64,000 nucleotides of DNA from Merdimonas faecis (lineage in GTDB: Bacteria; Bacillota; Clostridia; Lachnospirales; Lachnospiraceae), in the NCBI RefSeq assembly GCF_001754075.1, contig NZ_MIEH01000014.1:1-64000 (forward strand). The letters run 5' to 3'. The notes beneath the pieces are model-generated. The model was not told the DNA's origin. It was given only the letters and a program-made list of their open reading frames with translations, and made no database searches. The position numbers and the translations under genes were made by a program. How positions within the stretch are numbered: position 1 is the first letter of the stretch; the number at the start of each line of letters is the position of its first letter. Shown here one piece after another: positions 8,342-16,859 of this stretch.

Positions 8342-9442
8342 ATGAAAAAGAGAATTTTTGCGGTGCTGCTGGCAGCAGCGATGACATTTAGTCTGGCAGC
8401 CTGCGGCGGTTCCTCAGAAGAAAGCGCAGAGGGAGAAGGAACTAAGACAGAAGACGGCGCTCCGGAGCAGGAAGTTGTGAAATGGAACTGTGGTACCAGT
8501 GGAAATGTTCTTCTGACGATTGCAGAAGACAAGGGGTATCTGGAAGATGAAGGGATTTCTATTGAGTATGTGGAGGCAAATGCAAACGCAGATGCGATGA
8601 CGTTGCTGGCGACAGGGAAGGTAGACGTGGTATCAAATGCCGGAACCAGTAATCCGCTTCAGCAGATTGCATCCGGAGTTGATCTGACAATTTTCGGCGG
8701 ACATATGGTGGAAGGATGTATGCCGGTAGTGGCAAAGGCAGGAGCTGAGTGGAACGGCATCGAATCTTTTATTGGAAAGAAAGTTGCAGTAAATCCAAGC
8801 TATTTTGCATTCACGGGTGCAGTTATGGATCTGGGATATGAGGATCCGCTTAGCGTAGTGGACTGGGAAGTATATTCTGACTATAATGATGCTCTGGCAG
8901 CAGTTGTGCGCGGTGATGTGGCTTATGCGCTGATGGGAACCGGTCAGAACCTGGCAGTACAGGAGATGGCTGCAAATGGTGAGATCGATATCGTAAGTTA
9001 TCAGAGCGAGATTATGGAAAACTACTCTTGCTGCCGTATGGAAGCACAGACAGACTGGGTTAATGAAAATCCGAATACCGTAAAAGCGATTATCCGTGCT
9101 CTGCTTCGTGCACAGTCCTACTATGAGAATAACAAGGAAGAGGCTGTAACACTTCTGGCAAAGGATATCGAGGCAACTGAAGAATACGTTGCAGCTTATA
9201 TGCTGGATGATGAGCACTATTTTGTAAGTGTAGATCCGCTGAAGAATTCCGTAAAACGTGCATGGGATATTCTGGACAAGACCGGATTCCTGGATGAGAA
9301 AGCAAAAGATATCAATATCGATGATCACATCAATACGGAACTGTATGAGGAGGCTCTGACAGAAGCAACCGAGAAATATGGTGACGAGGATCCTGAATTC
9401 TACGAAGAAATGAAGACCTTCTTTGAAGAGAACGACAAGTAA
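8342..9442 (+). CDS. Solute-binding lipoprotein, NMT1/SsuA-like
   Basis: A signal peptide ends in a lipobox (SLAAC, about residues 17-21), followed by a Ser/Glu-rich linker. The mature part resembles NMT1/SsuA-type periplasmic binding proteins: VKWNCGTSGNVLLTIAEDKG is the first strand and ligand loop, and ATGKVDVVSN follows. It should capture the substrate outside the membrane and deliver it to the permease encoded 25 bases downstream. Ligands of this family include sulfonates, nitrate and pyrimidine precursors, so the specificity is open. Confidence 0.86.
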   Translation: MKKRIFAVLLAAAMTFSLAACGGSSEESAEGEGTKTEDGAPEQEVVKWNCGTSGNVLLTIAEDKGYLEDEGISIEYVEANANADAMTLLATGKVDVVSNAGTSNPLQQIASGVDLTIFGGHMVEGCMPVVAKAGAEWNGIESFIGKKVAVNPSYFAFTGAVMDLGYEDPLSVVDWEVYSDYNDALAAVVRGDVAYALMGTGQNLAVQEMAANGEIDIVSYQSEIMENYSCCRMEAQTDWVNENPNTVKAIIRALLRAQSYYENNKEEAVTLLAKDIEATEEYVAAYMLDDEHYFVSVDPLKNSVKRAWDILDKTGFLDEKAKDINIDDHINTELYEEALTEATEKYGDEDPEFYEEMKTFFEENDK

Positions 9443-9467
9443 TAGATGTGGTTAAGGAGAGGGATGC

Positions 9468-10235
9468 ATGAACAAGGTAATAAAATTTATAAAGAAATAT
9501 TGGATCACGTTCTGCATATTTTTGGGCCTTGTGCTGCTGTATGTTACAGCGACGGAAAATGGATGGGTTAATCCATACCTGTTTCCGTCCACAGAGGCGA
9601 TCGAAGAAGCATTTGTGTCAAGCCGCGGCATGATGCTCGGAAATATGGCCGCATCCTTTAAACTGCTGATACCATCAATTATCGTTTCACTGATCATTGC
9701 ACTGGTACTCGGGACAATCATGGGGATGAATAAAAGGGTTCGGGAGGTTTTGCATCCGGTTATCTATGCGTTCAGTGTGATACCATCTATCCTGCTGTCA
9801 CCCTTTGTACTTCTGATGGCGCCGAGCCTGTTTTCGGCATCGGTGTTCCTGATTGTTTATAATATTGTGTGGGCAACCTTATTTGCCACCATTACAGGTA
9901 TTATGACCATTGACAAGCGTTATTTGGATAAAGCGGCAACCTTGGAACTGACTGGTTTCAAGCGGATGACCAAGGTTATTCTGCCAGCGGCAAGCCCTTC
10001 CATCATGGCTGGGTTTGTCAATTCCCTGCGAAGCTCGTTTGTAATGCTGGTATTCGCAGAAATGTACGGGGCAGGAGAAGGCATGGGATATTTTGTAAAA
10101 AAATATGCAGAATTAGGCATCTTTGCAAATACCTGGGTCGGATTCGTGTTTATGGTCATTGTGCTGGTTATTGTGATGCAGATATTTGAAATGTTGAAAA
10201 AACATATGCTGAAGTGGACGATAGACGAAAAATAA
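9468..10235 (+). CDS. ABC importer permease, SsuC/TauC-like
   Basis: The 255-residue membrane protein has about six hydrophobic segments and a BPD-type permease core. The coupling loop is DKAATLELTGFKRMTKVILPAASPS at about residues 155-180, where the family has an EAA motif. It forms the membrane channel for the preceding ATPase and binding lipoprotein. A strong terminator closes the cassette. Confidence 0.88.
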   Translation: MNKVIKFIKKYWITFCIFLGLVLLYVTATENGWVNPYLFPSTEAIEEAFVSSRGMMLGNMAASFKLLIPSIIVSLIIALVLGTIMGMNKRVREVLHPVIYAFSVIPSILLSPFVLLMAPSLFSASVFLIVYNIVWATLFATITGIMTIDKRYLDKAATLELTGFKRMTKVILPAASPSIMAGFVNSLRSSFVMLVFAEMYGAGEGMGYFVKKYAELGIFANTWVGFVFMVIVLVIVMQIFEMLKKHMLKWTIDEK

Positions 10236-10246
10236 AAAAGAAGAAT

Positions 10247-10295
10247 ACCGCCGTTTCGCGGGACCTAGAAAGTCCTGCGAGACGGCGGTGTTTTT
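10247..10295 (+). terminator. Terminator of the C-S lyase/ABC cassette
   Basis: ACCGCCG (10247-10253) pairs with CGGCGGT (10283-10289), with further pairing inside the stem, followed by GTTTTT. Confidence 0.85.
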
Positions 10296-10299
10296 ATGT

Positions 10300-10725
10300 T
10301 TACTGCAGATATTTCTCCATTTTTTCATCATATTTGGTTTTTAGACAGTTTCCGGTAATGATCATGATGATGGCAATGGTGATTGTCAGAGCCTTTCGCC
10401 AGGTATCCGGCGAGTATAGGCAGCCAAGGATAAGGCCGGTTCCGGCACCGTTTAGGAAATCAATGATTTTCTTTTCGCGCCGGAGTTTCCCCAGAGAACG
10501 TTCTTTGTCGATTTGTAGGATCATTTGCTGGTCACTCTTGAGAAGCTGATCCAGAGAAACGTTAAATTGATCGCTGATATTGACTAAGATCTGTAAGTCT
10601 GGATAATTCTTCTCATTCTCCCAGTTTGATACGGTCTGCCTGGTGACATGAAACAGTGCTCCAAATTCTTCTTGGGTAAGGCCTTGAGTCTTCCGTATTT
10701 CTGTGATGGCATTTCCGATATTCAT
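10300..10725 (-). CDS. XRE-family regulator with a C-terminal membrane segment
   Basis: A Cro/C1 helix-turn-helix occupies residues about 5-60 (IRKTQGLTQEEFGALFHVTR, then TVSNWENEK), followed by a linker and hydrophobic segments near the C-terminus. I chose ATG 10725 because GGAAGGGA lies nine bases upstream; a longer frame reaching 10851 overlaps the WYL gene and has an atypical N-terminus. The layout is common in small Bacillota regulators that may sense the membrane. Its target is unknown. Confidence 0.75.
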   Translation of the reverse strand: MNIGNAITEIRKTQGLTQEEFGALFHVTRQTVSNWENEKNYPDLQILVNISDQFNVSLDQLLKSDQQMILQIDKERSLGKLRREKKIIDFLNGAGTGLILGCLYSPDTWRKALTITIAIIMIITGNCLKTKYDEKMEKYLQ

Positions 10726-10828
10726 ATACGTCATCCCTTCCGTAGCGCTAAGATGTTTTAGGTTCTTGCCTTCATTATCGGAGAAGAAGAAGGAAAAGTA
10801 AAGCAAGGAACTCTTGACAGCAAGGTTT

Positions 10829-11833
10829 CTAGCTATTTGAACCCTTTTCATATTGTTTCAGTAGTCTTTTTGCTTCCTCCTGCATCATTTGTACGACAGA
10901 TTCCGGCCCGGTGATACGGATATCGCTGCCAAGGCTTATGATCCAGCCGAGAAACTGGGGGCTGACAGCTACATTGACATGGGCGGTAAAGGATCCGTCC
11001 GATTTTGGGAACATAGGAATATCCTTGCCGAAACGGTCGATGAGGATTCCGGCCATGTAGTTTTTGGCCTCCAGGGAGACGTTCGTCTCCTCCCCTCCGA
11101 ACATGCCGAACAGCTGCCTAGAGTAGCGGGAAATGTCAAAATGTTTCATCTGTTCCTGTCCTTCCCGTTTCTGCCCGTCCGGGGAGATATTCAACATCTT
11201 GTCAACACGGTAATGACGGAGCTTTTGCGAAGCAGAGTCGTAACCGACCATATAGTAATTTTCATTATCCCATACCAGCGCCCAGGGGCTGACATGATAG
11301 CTGGCTCCGTCGTGGCGCAGCACCATTTCTTTCCAGACATTCCATTGAAAATACTGAAACTGGATCCGGGAGTCGCTGCTAATGGCAGCATGGATCTTGT
11401 CCACATTATAATAGACGCTTTCATTCATAGTCTTGATCCGTCCGGAGATCAGCACCTGGCGGTGCAGCTGCCCGGCCTCGTGTCTGCTGACCAGGCTCTC
11501 CAGTTTGTTGATCAGGGCCTGGGATTTTCGTTCTGTAATGAATTTGGCAGACTGGACGGTATCCACGAGCAGTTTTAATTCCGCCAGCTCAAACTCCCGG
11601 CTGCCGATATAGTAGAACCAGTCATTCCCATGACGTTCGGACAGGACGTCGATGCCGAAGGTGCGGAGTTCTTCGAAATCTGTATATAAAGTTTTGCGGT
11701 CAGCATTTACACCGTGGGAAGCCAGCCGATCTAAGAGTTCCTGCCGGGTCAGACCGTGTGACTCGTCTGTCTCCTCCATCAGGATCTTTAACAGATACAA
11801 AAGCTTTAGTTTCTGATTTTTTCCTTTTGCCAT
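10829..11833 (-). CDS. WYL-domain transcriptional regulator
   Basis: The 334-residue protein has an N-terminal winged helix (about residues 5-75, with TRQELLDRL and DRKTLYTDFEEL) and a central WYL-like domain (SPWALVWDNENYYMVGYD, about residues 190-210). A WCX-like C-terminal extension follows. WYL domains bind nucleotides or other ligands and control stress or defence genes. It lies upstream of the XRE regulator on the same strand, with a gap of about 100 bases. Confidence 0.85.
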   Translation of the reverse strand: MAKGKNQKLKLLYLLKILMEETDESHGLTRQELLDRLASHGVNADRKTLYTDFEELRTFGIDVLSERHGNDWFYYIGSREFELAELKLLVDTVQSAKFITERKSQALINKLESLVSRHEAGQLHRQVLISGRIKTMNESVYYNVDKIHAAISSDSRIQFQYFQWNVWKEMVLRHDGASYHVSPWALVWDNENYYMVGYDSASQKLRHYRVDKMLNISPDGQKREGQEQMKHFDISRYSRQLFGMFGGEETNVSLEAKNYMAGILIDRFGKDIPMFPKSDGSFTAHVNVAVSPQFLGWIISLGSDIRITGPESVVQMMQEEAKRLLKQYEKGSNS

Positions 11834-12025
11834 TTAAGCACCTGCCTTCTTTTAAGTTTATCCATGGAGAATTTCCTGTGTTTTTTTAATCATATCAGAA
11901 AAAAATTTAGAAAGGAAGAGTGGAAGGGGAGTTTTTTGGACACCATGAACGGTAAACTATAACCATAGAAACAAAAAGTAAGCACGGCAGGTCTTCTGCC
12001 AGAATAAAAAAGAAAGAAGGTTTCA

Positions 12026-12130
12026 ATGATGAAGGGCTATTTTGTAAGCAATGGTTATATGGGATGTGTGGATGGAACATATATTTTATTTGCAAGTGAA
12101 GCAGATTATCTGGATTACATCAGCGAATAA
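12026..12130 (+). CDS. 34-residue small protein
   Basis: A short frame starts ATG-ATG at 12026 behind AGAAGGT and ends TAA at 12130. It encodes MMKGYFVSNGYMGCVDGTYI and then a Phe-Ala-Ser-Glu segment ending DYLDYISE. The composition is aromatic and Gly-rich with an acidic tail, and the ribosome binding site is well spaced. From memory, similar tiny proteins occur in related anaerobes, but I cannot verify this. Function unknown. Confidence 0.5.
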   Translation: MMKGYFVSNGYMGCVDGTYILFASEADYLDYISE

Positions 12131-12240
12131 AAAATATAAATGCTCAAAAATGGATAAAACGGGTAATTTAATCCGAAAACGGTTGACAAATATATACAGA
12201 GGGGATATGATAAGAAAAAGGAAAAAGAGAGGGGATCTGG

Positions 12241-13092
12241 ATGCTGTACGAAAAATTAAGTGAGAGAAAAAAAGAATTAGGCATGACTACAGAGCAGCTT
12301 TCCCAGCTGTCAGGGGTACCGGTGGGAACGATCAATAAGATCTTAAGCGGAGAGACCAGGTCGCCCCGTTATGCGACCTGGCAGGCACTTGAAAGAGTTC
12401 TGTATGGAGCAGGAGGATCAGAGACAGGAAGTGCAGAGGAAAGCCGGAATGTGCCGGGGGGATCCTGGGACACGGCTTATGGAAATCCTCCGGACGTAGT
12501 CCGGGAAGCGGTGACTCCGTATCTTACAAAAAGACAGGGCGAGTATACGGTGGAGGATTACCGGAAGCTGCCGGAGGATGTGCGGGCAGAGCTGATCGAT
12601 GGGGAGCTGATATTTCTGGAGACACCCACCTTTACGCACCAGGAGCTTGTTACGGAGCTTTTGTTTGAGATAAAACTGTACATTCATAAAAATAAGGGTC
12701 CCTGCCGGGTCCTTCCGTCGCCTCTGGACGTACAGCTTGACTGTGACAACCGGACCATGGTACAGCCGGATATCGCACTGATCTGCCGGAATGAAAGAAT
12801 CACAAGAAAAGGGATCTATGGAGCGCCGGATTTTTGTATCGAGATCGTGTCGGATTCCAGCAGGAAAAGGGATTACGGGGTCAAGATGCAGAAATATATG
12901 AATGCCGGAGTCCGGGAATATTGGATTGTGGACCGGAAGAGGGAAAAGGTCATCTGCTACTGGTTTGAGGGCGAGGATGCGCCGGAGATCACCATGTATT
13001 CCTTCCGGGACCGGGTGCCTGTCAGAATTTATGACGGCAGTCTGGAGGTGGATTTCCCAGGGATCCTGGAGCGGCTGTGGAAGGAAGAATAA
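12241..13092 (+). CDS. Helix-turn-helix protein fused to a Uma2-type nuclease domain
   Basis: Residues about 1-60 are a Cro/C1 DNA-binding domain (MTTEQLSQLSGVPVGTINKI). Residues about 100-280 match the Uma2/DUF820 family, a PD-(D/E)XK-like fold. Motifs include ELIDGELIF, the QPDIALIC strand, and the FCIEIVSDSS and KMQKYMNAGVREYWIVD segments that carry the putative acidic and Lys residues. Uma2 proteins are abundant but largely uncharacterised nucleases. Fusion to a sequence reader suggests targeted action or autoregulation. The start ATG follows AGAGGGG. Confidence 0.82.
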   Translation: MLYEKLSERKKELGMTTEQLSQLSGVPVGTINKILSGETRSPRYATWQALERVLYGAGGSETGSAEESRNVPGGSWDTAYGNPPDVVREAVTPYLTKRQGEYTVEDYRKLPEDVRAELIDGELIFLETPTFTHQELVTELLFEIKLYIHKNKGPCRVLPSPLDVQLDCDNRTMVQPDIALICRNERITRKGIYGAPDFCIEIVSDSSRKRDYGVKMQKYMNAGVREYWIVDRKREKVICYWFEGEDAPEITMYSFRDRVPVRIYDGSLEVDFPGILERLWKEE

Positions 13093-13125
13093 AAAGAAAA
13101 ACGGTGATACGAAAGAGAAATAAAG

Positions 13126-13160
13126 AGGCGGAAGACCAGGGAGGTCCTCCGCCTTGTGAG
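13126..13160. terminator. Bidirectional hairpin between convergent genes
   Basis: AGGCGGA (13126-13132) pairs with TCCGCCT (13148-13154), with further GACC/GGTC pairing inside. It lies between the Uma2 fusion and the convergent ABC exporter gene. Confidence 0.65.
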
Positions 13161-13168
13161 TTCCAATG

Positions 13169-14920
13169 CTATTGTTGTCTGGCCGGTGTTTCAGCCGAAG
13201 GCATATGATAGTAATGTGCATAGATTCCTCCAAGCTTTAACAGCTCTTCGTGGGTGCCCCGCTCAGCGATGCCGTTGTCTGCCACCACAAGGATCTCATC
13301 GGCGTTCTGTATCGTGGAGAGCCGATGGGCGATGGTGATGGTAGTACGGTTATGAGACAGGGTATCCAGGCTTTTCTGGATCCAGCGTTCGCTCTCATTG
13401 TCCAGAGCGCTGGTGGCTTCATCCAGGATCAGGATCGGCGGATTCTTTAAGAAGACTCTGGCAATAGAGATCCGCTGTTTCTGGCCGCCGGAAAGCCTTG
13501 TCCCCCGTTCTCCCACATAGGTGTCATAGCCGTCAGGCAGACTTTCGATGAAGTCATGGATATTAGCCTTCTTTGCAGCGTCGATGATCTCGTCCATAGA
13601 AGCGCCTGGTTTGCCGTAGCCTATATTTTCCTTGATGGTTCCGCAGAACAGGTAGACATCCTGCTGGACGATACCGATCTGATTTCGAAGAGAGGAAAGT
13701 GTCAGTCCCCGGACATCTTTCCCATCAATCAGTACCTGGCCGCCGGTTACATCATAGAACCGGGGAAGCAGATTGCAAATGGTAGATTTTCCAGAGCCAG
13801 ACGGCCCTACCAGAGCGATCGAACGCCCTGCGGGGATCTCAAAGGATACATTTTCCAGGACCGGTGCATCGTCATCCGGATAGTGGAAAGATACGTTTTT
13901 GTAGGAAACATTTCCCTGGATATCGGTGAGCGACTGTGCGTCAGGAGCGTCTTTGATATCTGTTTCGGTCTCCATCACGTCCAGGTAACGGCGGAATCCG
14001 GACATACCCTTTTGCATCATTTCCATCAGCTCTACCAGGATCTGGATCGGACTGATAAAGATGCCGATATAGAGCGCGTACATGGACAGGTCTACCACAT
14101 CCATTCGTCCGTGGGCGATCAGATAGCCGCCGTAGACAAAAGTTACCAGATACATCATACCCTGGAAGAACAGGTTTCCTCCGGTAAAGTCACCCATGCA
14201 TTTGTAGTTGGCGTCCTTGGAAAGCAGGAAGCCATGGTTGCTCCTGGCAAATTTCTCCCGCTCAATATCTTCATTCGCAAAGGACTGTACAACGCGGATC
14301 CCGGCCAGAGTATCCTGGAGACTAGCGTTGACGTCCCCGATTTTACGGCGGTTATCCAGGAAGGTGGCCTGCATCCGTTTATTCTGGCTGATGGAAAATA
14401 CCAGCATACAGAGAACCAGAACGGACAGCGGGATTGCCAGCTGCCAGTTGATCATGAACAGGAAAATAAAGGATCCTACGATCTTGATCAGGGAAATAAA
14501 CAGGTTTTCCGGTCCGTGATGGGCGAACTCTGCTATGTCGAAAAGATCAGAGACCAGCTTGCTCATCATCTGTCCGGAATTATTCTGGGCATAGTAGGAA
14601 AAAGAAAGGGTCTCGTAGTGGTCGAAAAGCTTTGCCCGCATATCCCGTTCCATATGGGCGCCCATCATATGTCCCTGGTAGCTGATGTAGTATTTGCAGA
14701 GGCTCTGGAGAACATACATGATGAAAAGGCCAATGGCAATGGGAAGGAGTGCGGACAGGATGGCCTCTGTGCCCCGGGTAAACAGCCCGTTTATGGCGCT
14801 TCTTAGAAACTGGGGGTATAGAAGATCCACAACACTGATAAAGGTGGCGCACAGAAGATCCAGGAAAAAGACGCCTTTATAAGGTTTATAATATTGAATA
14901 AATTTTTTTAATGTACTCAT
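13169..14920 (-). CDS. ABC exporter, fused membrane and ATPase domains
   Basis: The 583-residue half-transporter has an N-terminal six-helix ABC exporter domain (about residues 15-310) and a C-terminal ATPase with Walker [10 protein letters not shown], signature LSGGQKQR, Walker B ILILDEATSALD and switch His TIAHRL. It resembles MsbA/BmrA-type lipid or drug exporters and would act as a homodimer. No partner half-transporter is adjacent. The substrate cannot be read from sequence. Confidence 0.9.
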   Translation of the reverse strand: MSTLKKFIQYYKPYKGVFFLDLLCATFISVVDLLYPQFLRSAINGLFTRGTEAILSALLPIAIGLFIMYVLQSLCKYYISYQGHMMGAHMERDMRAKLFDHYETLSFSYYAQNNSGQMMSKLVSDLFDIAEFAHHGPENLFISLIKIVGSFIFLFMINWQLAIPLSVLVLCMLVFSISQNKRMQATFLDNRRKIGDVNASLQDTLAGIRVVQSFANEDIEREKFARSNHGFLLSKDANYKCMGDFTGGNLFFQGMMYLVTFVYGGYLIAHGRMDVVDLSMYALYIGIFISPIQILVELMEMMQKGMSGFRRYLDVMETETDIKDAPDAQSLTDIQGNVSYKNVSFHYPDDDAPVLENVSFEIPAGRSIALVGPSGSGKSTICNLLPRFYDVTGGQVLIDGKDVRGLTLSSLRNQIGIVQQDVYLFCGTIKENIGYGKPGASMDEIIDAAKKANIHDFIESLPDGYDTYVGERGTRLSGGQKQRISIARVFLKNPPILILDEATSALDNESERWIQKSLDTLSHNRTTITIAHRLSTIQNADEILVVADNGIAERGTHEELLKLGGIYAHYYHMPSAETPARQQ

Positions 14921-15059
14921 ATACAGCTTCCTCTCATGACAGAACTATTTCAAAAGATATTCGCATATGCAGGGGAATATCCCCTGGCATCATATTATAA
15001 CACCGGATACCGGGGAGAGGTCAACTGTAAAAAGGATGAAAATATATCATTCAGCGTGT

Positions 15060-15554
15060 TTATGCGACTAATGCGGAAGTGTGCTTCTGCATGGCCAGTT
15101 GTTTTCTGAATAAGGTACGGAAAATCAGCCGTACCAGCGGTCCCACATAAAAGATCTGGGCGCAGAGTGCAAACGGGAAATTCTGTATCAGTTTGGTAAG
15201 CCAGTGGTCCAGAAGCCCTGGAGTAAGTCCCATGTGATAAATGGAAACGTACAGAGTCATCATAGGCGCCATCATGGAGACAGTAAATCCGGCAGTGGCG
15301 AGGATGATGAAGATAGGTTTATACTCTCCTTGAGTGAAGAGCCGGGAAACCAGGCGCTTCACAACGGGGGAAGCGATATAACGCTGGGCGATGAAAGCGC
15401 CGATGCCCTCGGGCCACATATGGGTCAGGGCATAGCCAAAGGTGGAAAGGGTGATATCTCTCTCCAGACCGGCGTTATAGAAAGTCATAACGTATACAAA
15501 GATAAGTACCATAAGGATCGTAAAAACGATATCTTGAAATTTTGTCTGTGGCAT
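15060..15554 (-). CDS. DUF2798-like integral membrane protein
   Basis: The 164-residue protein has four predicted membrane segments in two similar halves (TKFQDIVFTILMVLIFVYVM and KPIFIILATAGFTVSMMAPM), the layout of DUF2798 proteins. The start at 15554 follows AGGAGG; a longer frame from 15611 lacks this support. Function is unknown for the family. The gene is divergent from ferritin. Confidence 0.72.
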   Translation of the reverse strand: MPQTKFQDIVFTILMVLIFVYVMTFYNAGLERDITLSTFGYALTHMWPEGIGAFIAQRYIASPVVKRLVSRLFTQGEYKPIFIILATAGFTVSMMAPMMTLYVSIYHMGLTPGLLDHWLTKLIQNFPFALCAQIFYVGPLVRLIFRTLFRKQLAMQKHTSALVA

Positions 15555-15600
15555 TGTTTTCCCTCCTGAAAATGAAAAATTGCAACAAAAAAACGCGCCT

Positions 15601-15632
15601 GTATCAGACAACTGGACTTACGCTTCTGATAC
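15601..15632. promoter_or_regulatory. Inverted repeat upstream of the DUF2798 gene
   Basis: GTATCAGA (15601-15608) and TCTGATAC (15625-15632) are perfect 8-base arms separated by 16 bases. They lie in the divergent region between the DUF2798 gene and ferritin and could be an operator or an RNA hairpin. Confidence 0.35.
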
Positions 15633-15795
15633 TGCACGTTGTTGGTTTCTTTTGAACTGTCTTCAAAAATCAAAAAGTAGTCTAACATAAAAGAAATGAA
15701 AAAGTCAAAAGAAATTTTTCTGTTGGATGAATTTTTTTGAATTTATGGTGAGACGGTGTTATACTAGTTAAAAAGTAAAAAGGAGATGCTTGGCA

Positions 15796-16308
15796 ATGTT
15801 AAATGAAAAAGTTTCTGAGTTATTAAATACGCAGGTAAACAAGGAATTTTATTCCGCATATCTCTATCTGAGTTTTGCGAATTTCTATAAAGAGCAGGGC
15901 CTGGACGGCTTTGCAAACTGGTACCAGATCCAGGCTCAGGAGGAGCGGGATCACGCAATGCTGTTCATTCAGTATATGCAGAATAATGATGTGCCGGTAA
16001 CCTTTGATGCGATCGACAAACCGGATGCGGCGCTGAATGACAAGATGGATCCGCTGAAGGCGGGGTATGAGCATGAGCAGTATGTGACCGGACTCATCCA
16101 TGCGATCTATGAGGCGGCTTATGAGGTAAAGGATTTCCGTACTATGCAGTTTTTAGACTGGTTTGTAAAGGAGCAGGGCGAGGAAGAGACTAATGCCAGT
16201 GACCTGATCAAAAAGATGGAACTGTTCGGCGGGGACGCAAAGAGTCTCTATATGCTGGATCAGGAGCTGGGCGGACGTGTTTACGCGGCTCCGTCTCTTA
16301 CATTATAA
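15796..16308 (+). CDS. Ferritin
   Basis: The 170-residue four-helix protein carries ferroxidase-centre residues typical of bacterial ferritins: Glu in NKEFYSAYLYLS, ExxH in QAQEERDHAM, Glu in ALNDKMDPLKAGYEHEQ, and the C-terminal FVKEQGEEE. It stores iron as a 24-mer and limits oxidative damage. I chose ATG 15796, ten bases after AGGAG; a TTG at 15790 is too close to that site. The gene precedes DUF3842 and the Fe-S dehydratase pair. Confidence 0.92.
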   Translation: MLNEKVSELLNTQVNKEFYSAYLYLSFANFYKEQGLDGFANWYQIQAQEERDHAMLFIQYMQNNDVPVTFDAIDKPDAALNDKMDPLKAGYEHEQYVTGLIHAIYEAAYEVKDFRTMQFLDWFVKEQGEEETNASDLIKKMELFGGDAKSLYMLDQELGGRVYAAPSLTL

Positions 16309-16337
16309 AACATACCAGAAGAGGCAGGGATGAATAG

Positions 16338-16742
16338 ATGAAGGTGCTGATCATAGACGGGCAGGGAGGTGGCCTGGGACGCCAGCTGGTGGTGGCGGTC
16401 AAGGAGCGCTTCCCCGAAATAGAAGTCCTGGCTGTGGGGGCAAACAGCACAGCTACCGGTGCCATGCTCCGTGCCGGGGCGGATCAGGCGGCTACGGGAG
16501 AAAATGCCGTGCTGGTGGCATCGAGGAGAGCAGATGTGATCATGGGACCGATCGGAATTGTGATCGCAGATGCCATGCTGGGAGAGATCACGCCGGTCAT
16601 GGCGGCAGCAGCAGGACAAAGCGAAGCAAAAAGAATCTTGTTGCCGGTGGGACAGTGTGATAATATAATAGCTGGAGTCCGGGACATGCCAATGGCAAAG
16701 ATGGTTCAGGAAGCAGTAGAGCTGCTGGCCGGATGGGTTTAG
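16338..16742 (+). CDS. DUF3842 protein with a Rossmann-like start
   Basis: The 134-residue protein opens with MKVLIIDGQGGGLGRQLV, a glycine-rich nucleotide-binding-like loop, and contains the repeated motif GANSTATGAMLRAGAD. The pattern matches DUF3842, a family common in Clostridia and without a known activity. It follows ferritin by 29 bases and is probably cotranscribed. A hairpin terminator follows. Confidence 0.75.
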   Translation: MKVLIIDGQGGGLGRQLVVAVKERFPEIEVLAVGANSTATGAMLRAGADQAATGENAVLVASRRADVIMGPIGIVIADAMLGEITPVMAAAAGQSEAKRILLPVGQCDNIIAGVRDMPMAKMVQEAVELLAGWV

Positions 16743-16786
16743 CAGCAGACCATATTTTATATAGATTTTATATAGGAAAAATTACT

Positions 16787-16847
16787 AAGGAAGGGATCGC
16801 TTTTCGAAAGAAGAAAGCTGATCACTTCCTTTTGGATTTTTTTAAAT
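16787..16847 (+). terminator. Terminator or attenuator before the dehydratase pair
   Basis: AAGGAAG-G-GATC (from 16787) pairs with GATC-A-CTTCCTT (to 16831) with one mismatch, followed by TTGGATTTTTTT. It may end the ferritin transcript or attenuate readthrough into the next operon. Confidence 0.6.
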
Positions 16848-16859
16848 GGAGGATACAGA

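Noticed and set aside
13556-14806. Open frame of 416 codons on the plus strand
   Set aside because: Antisense to the ABC exporter with all its ATPase motifs; no ribosome site or domain.
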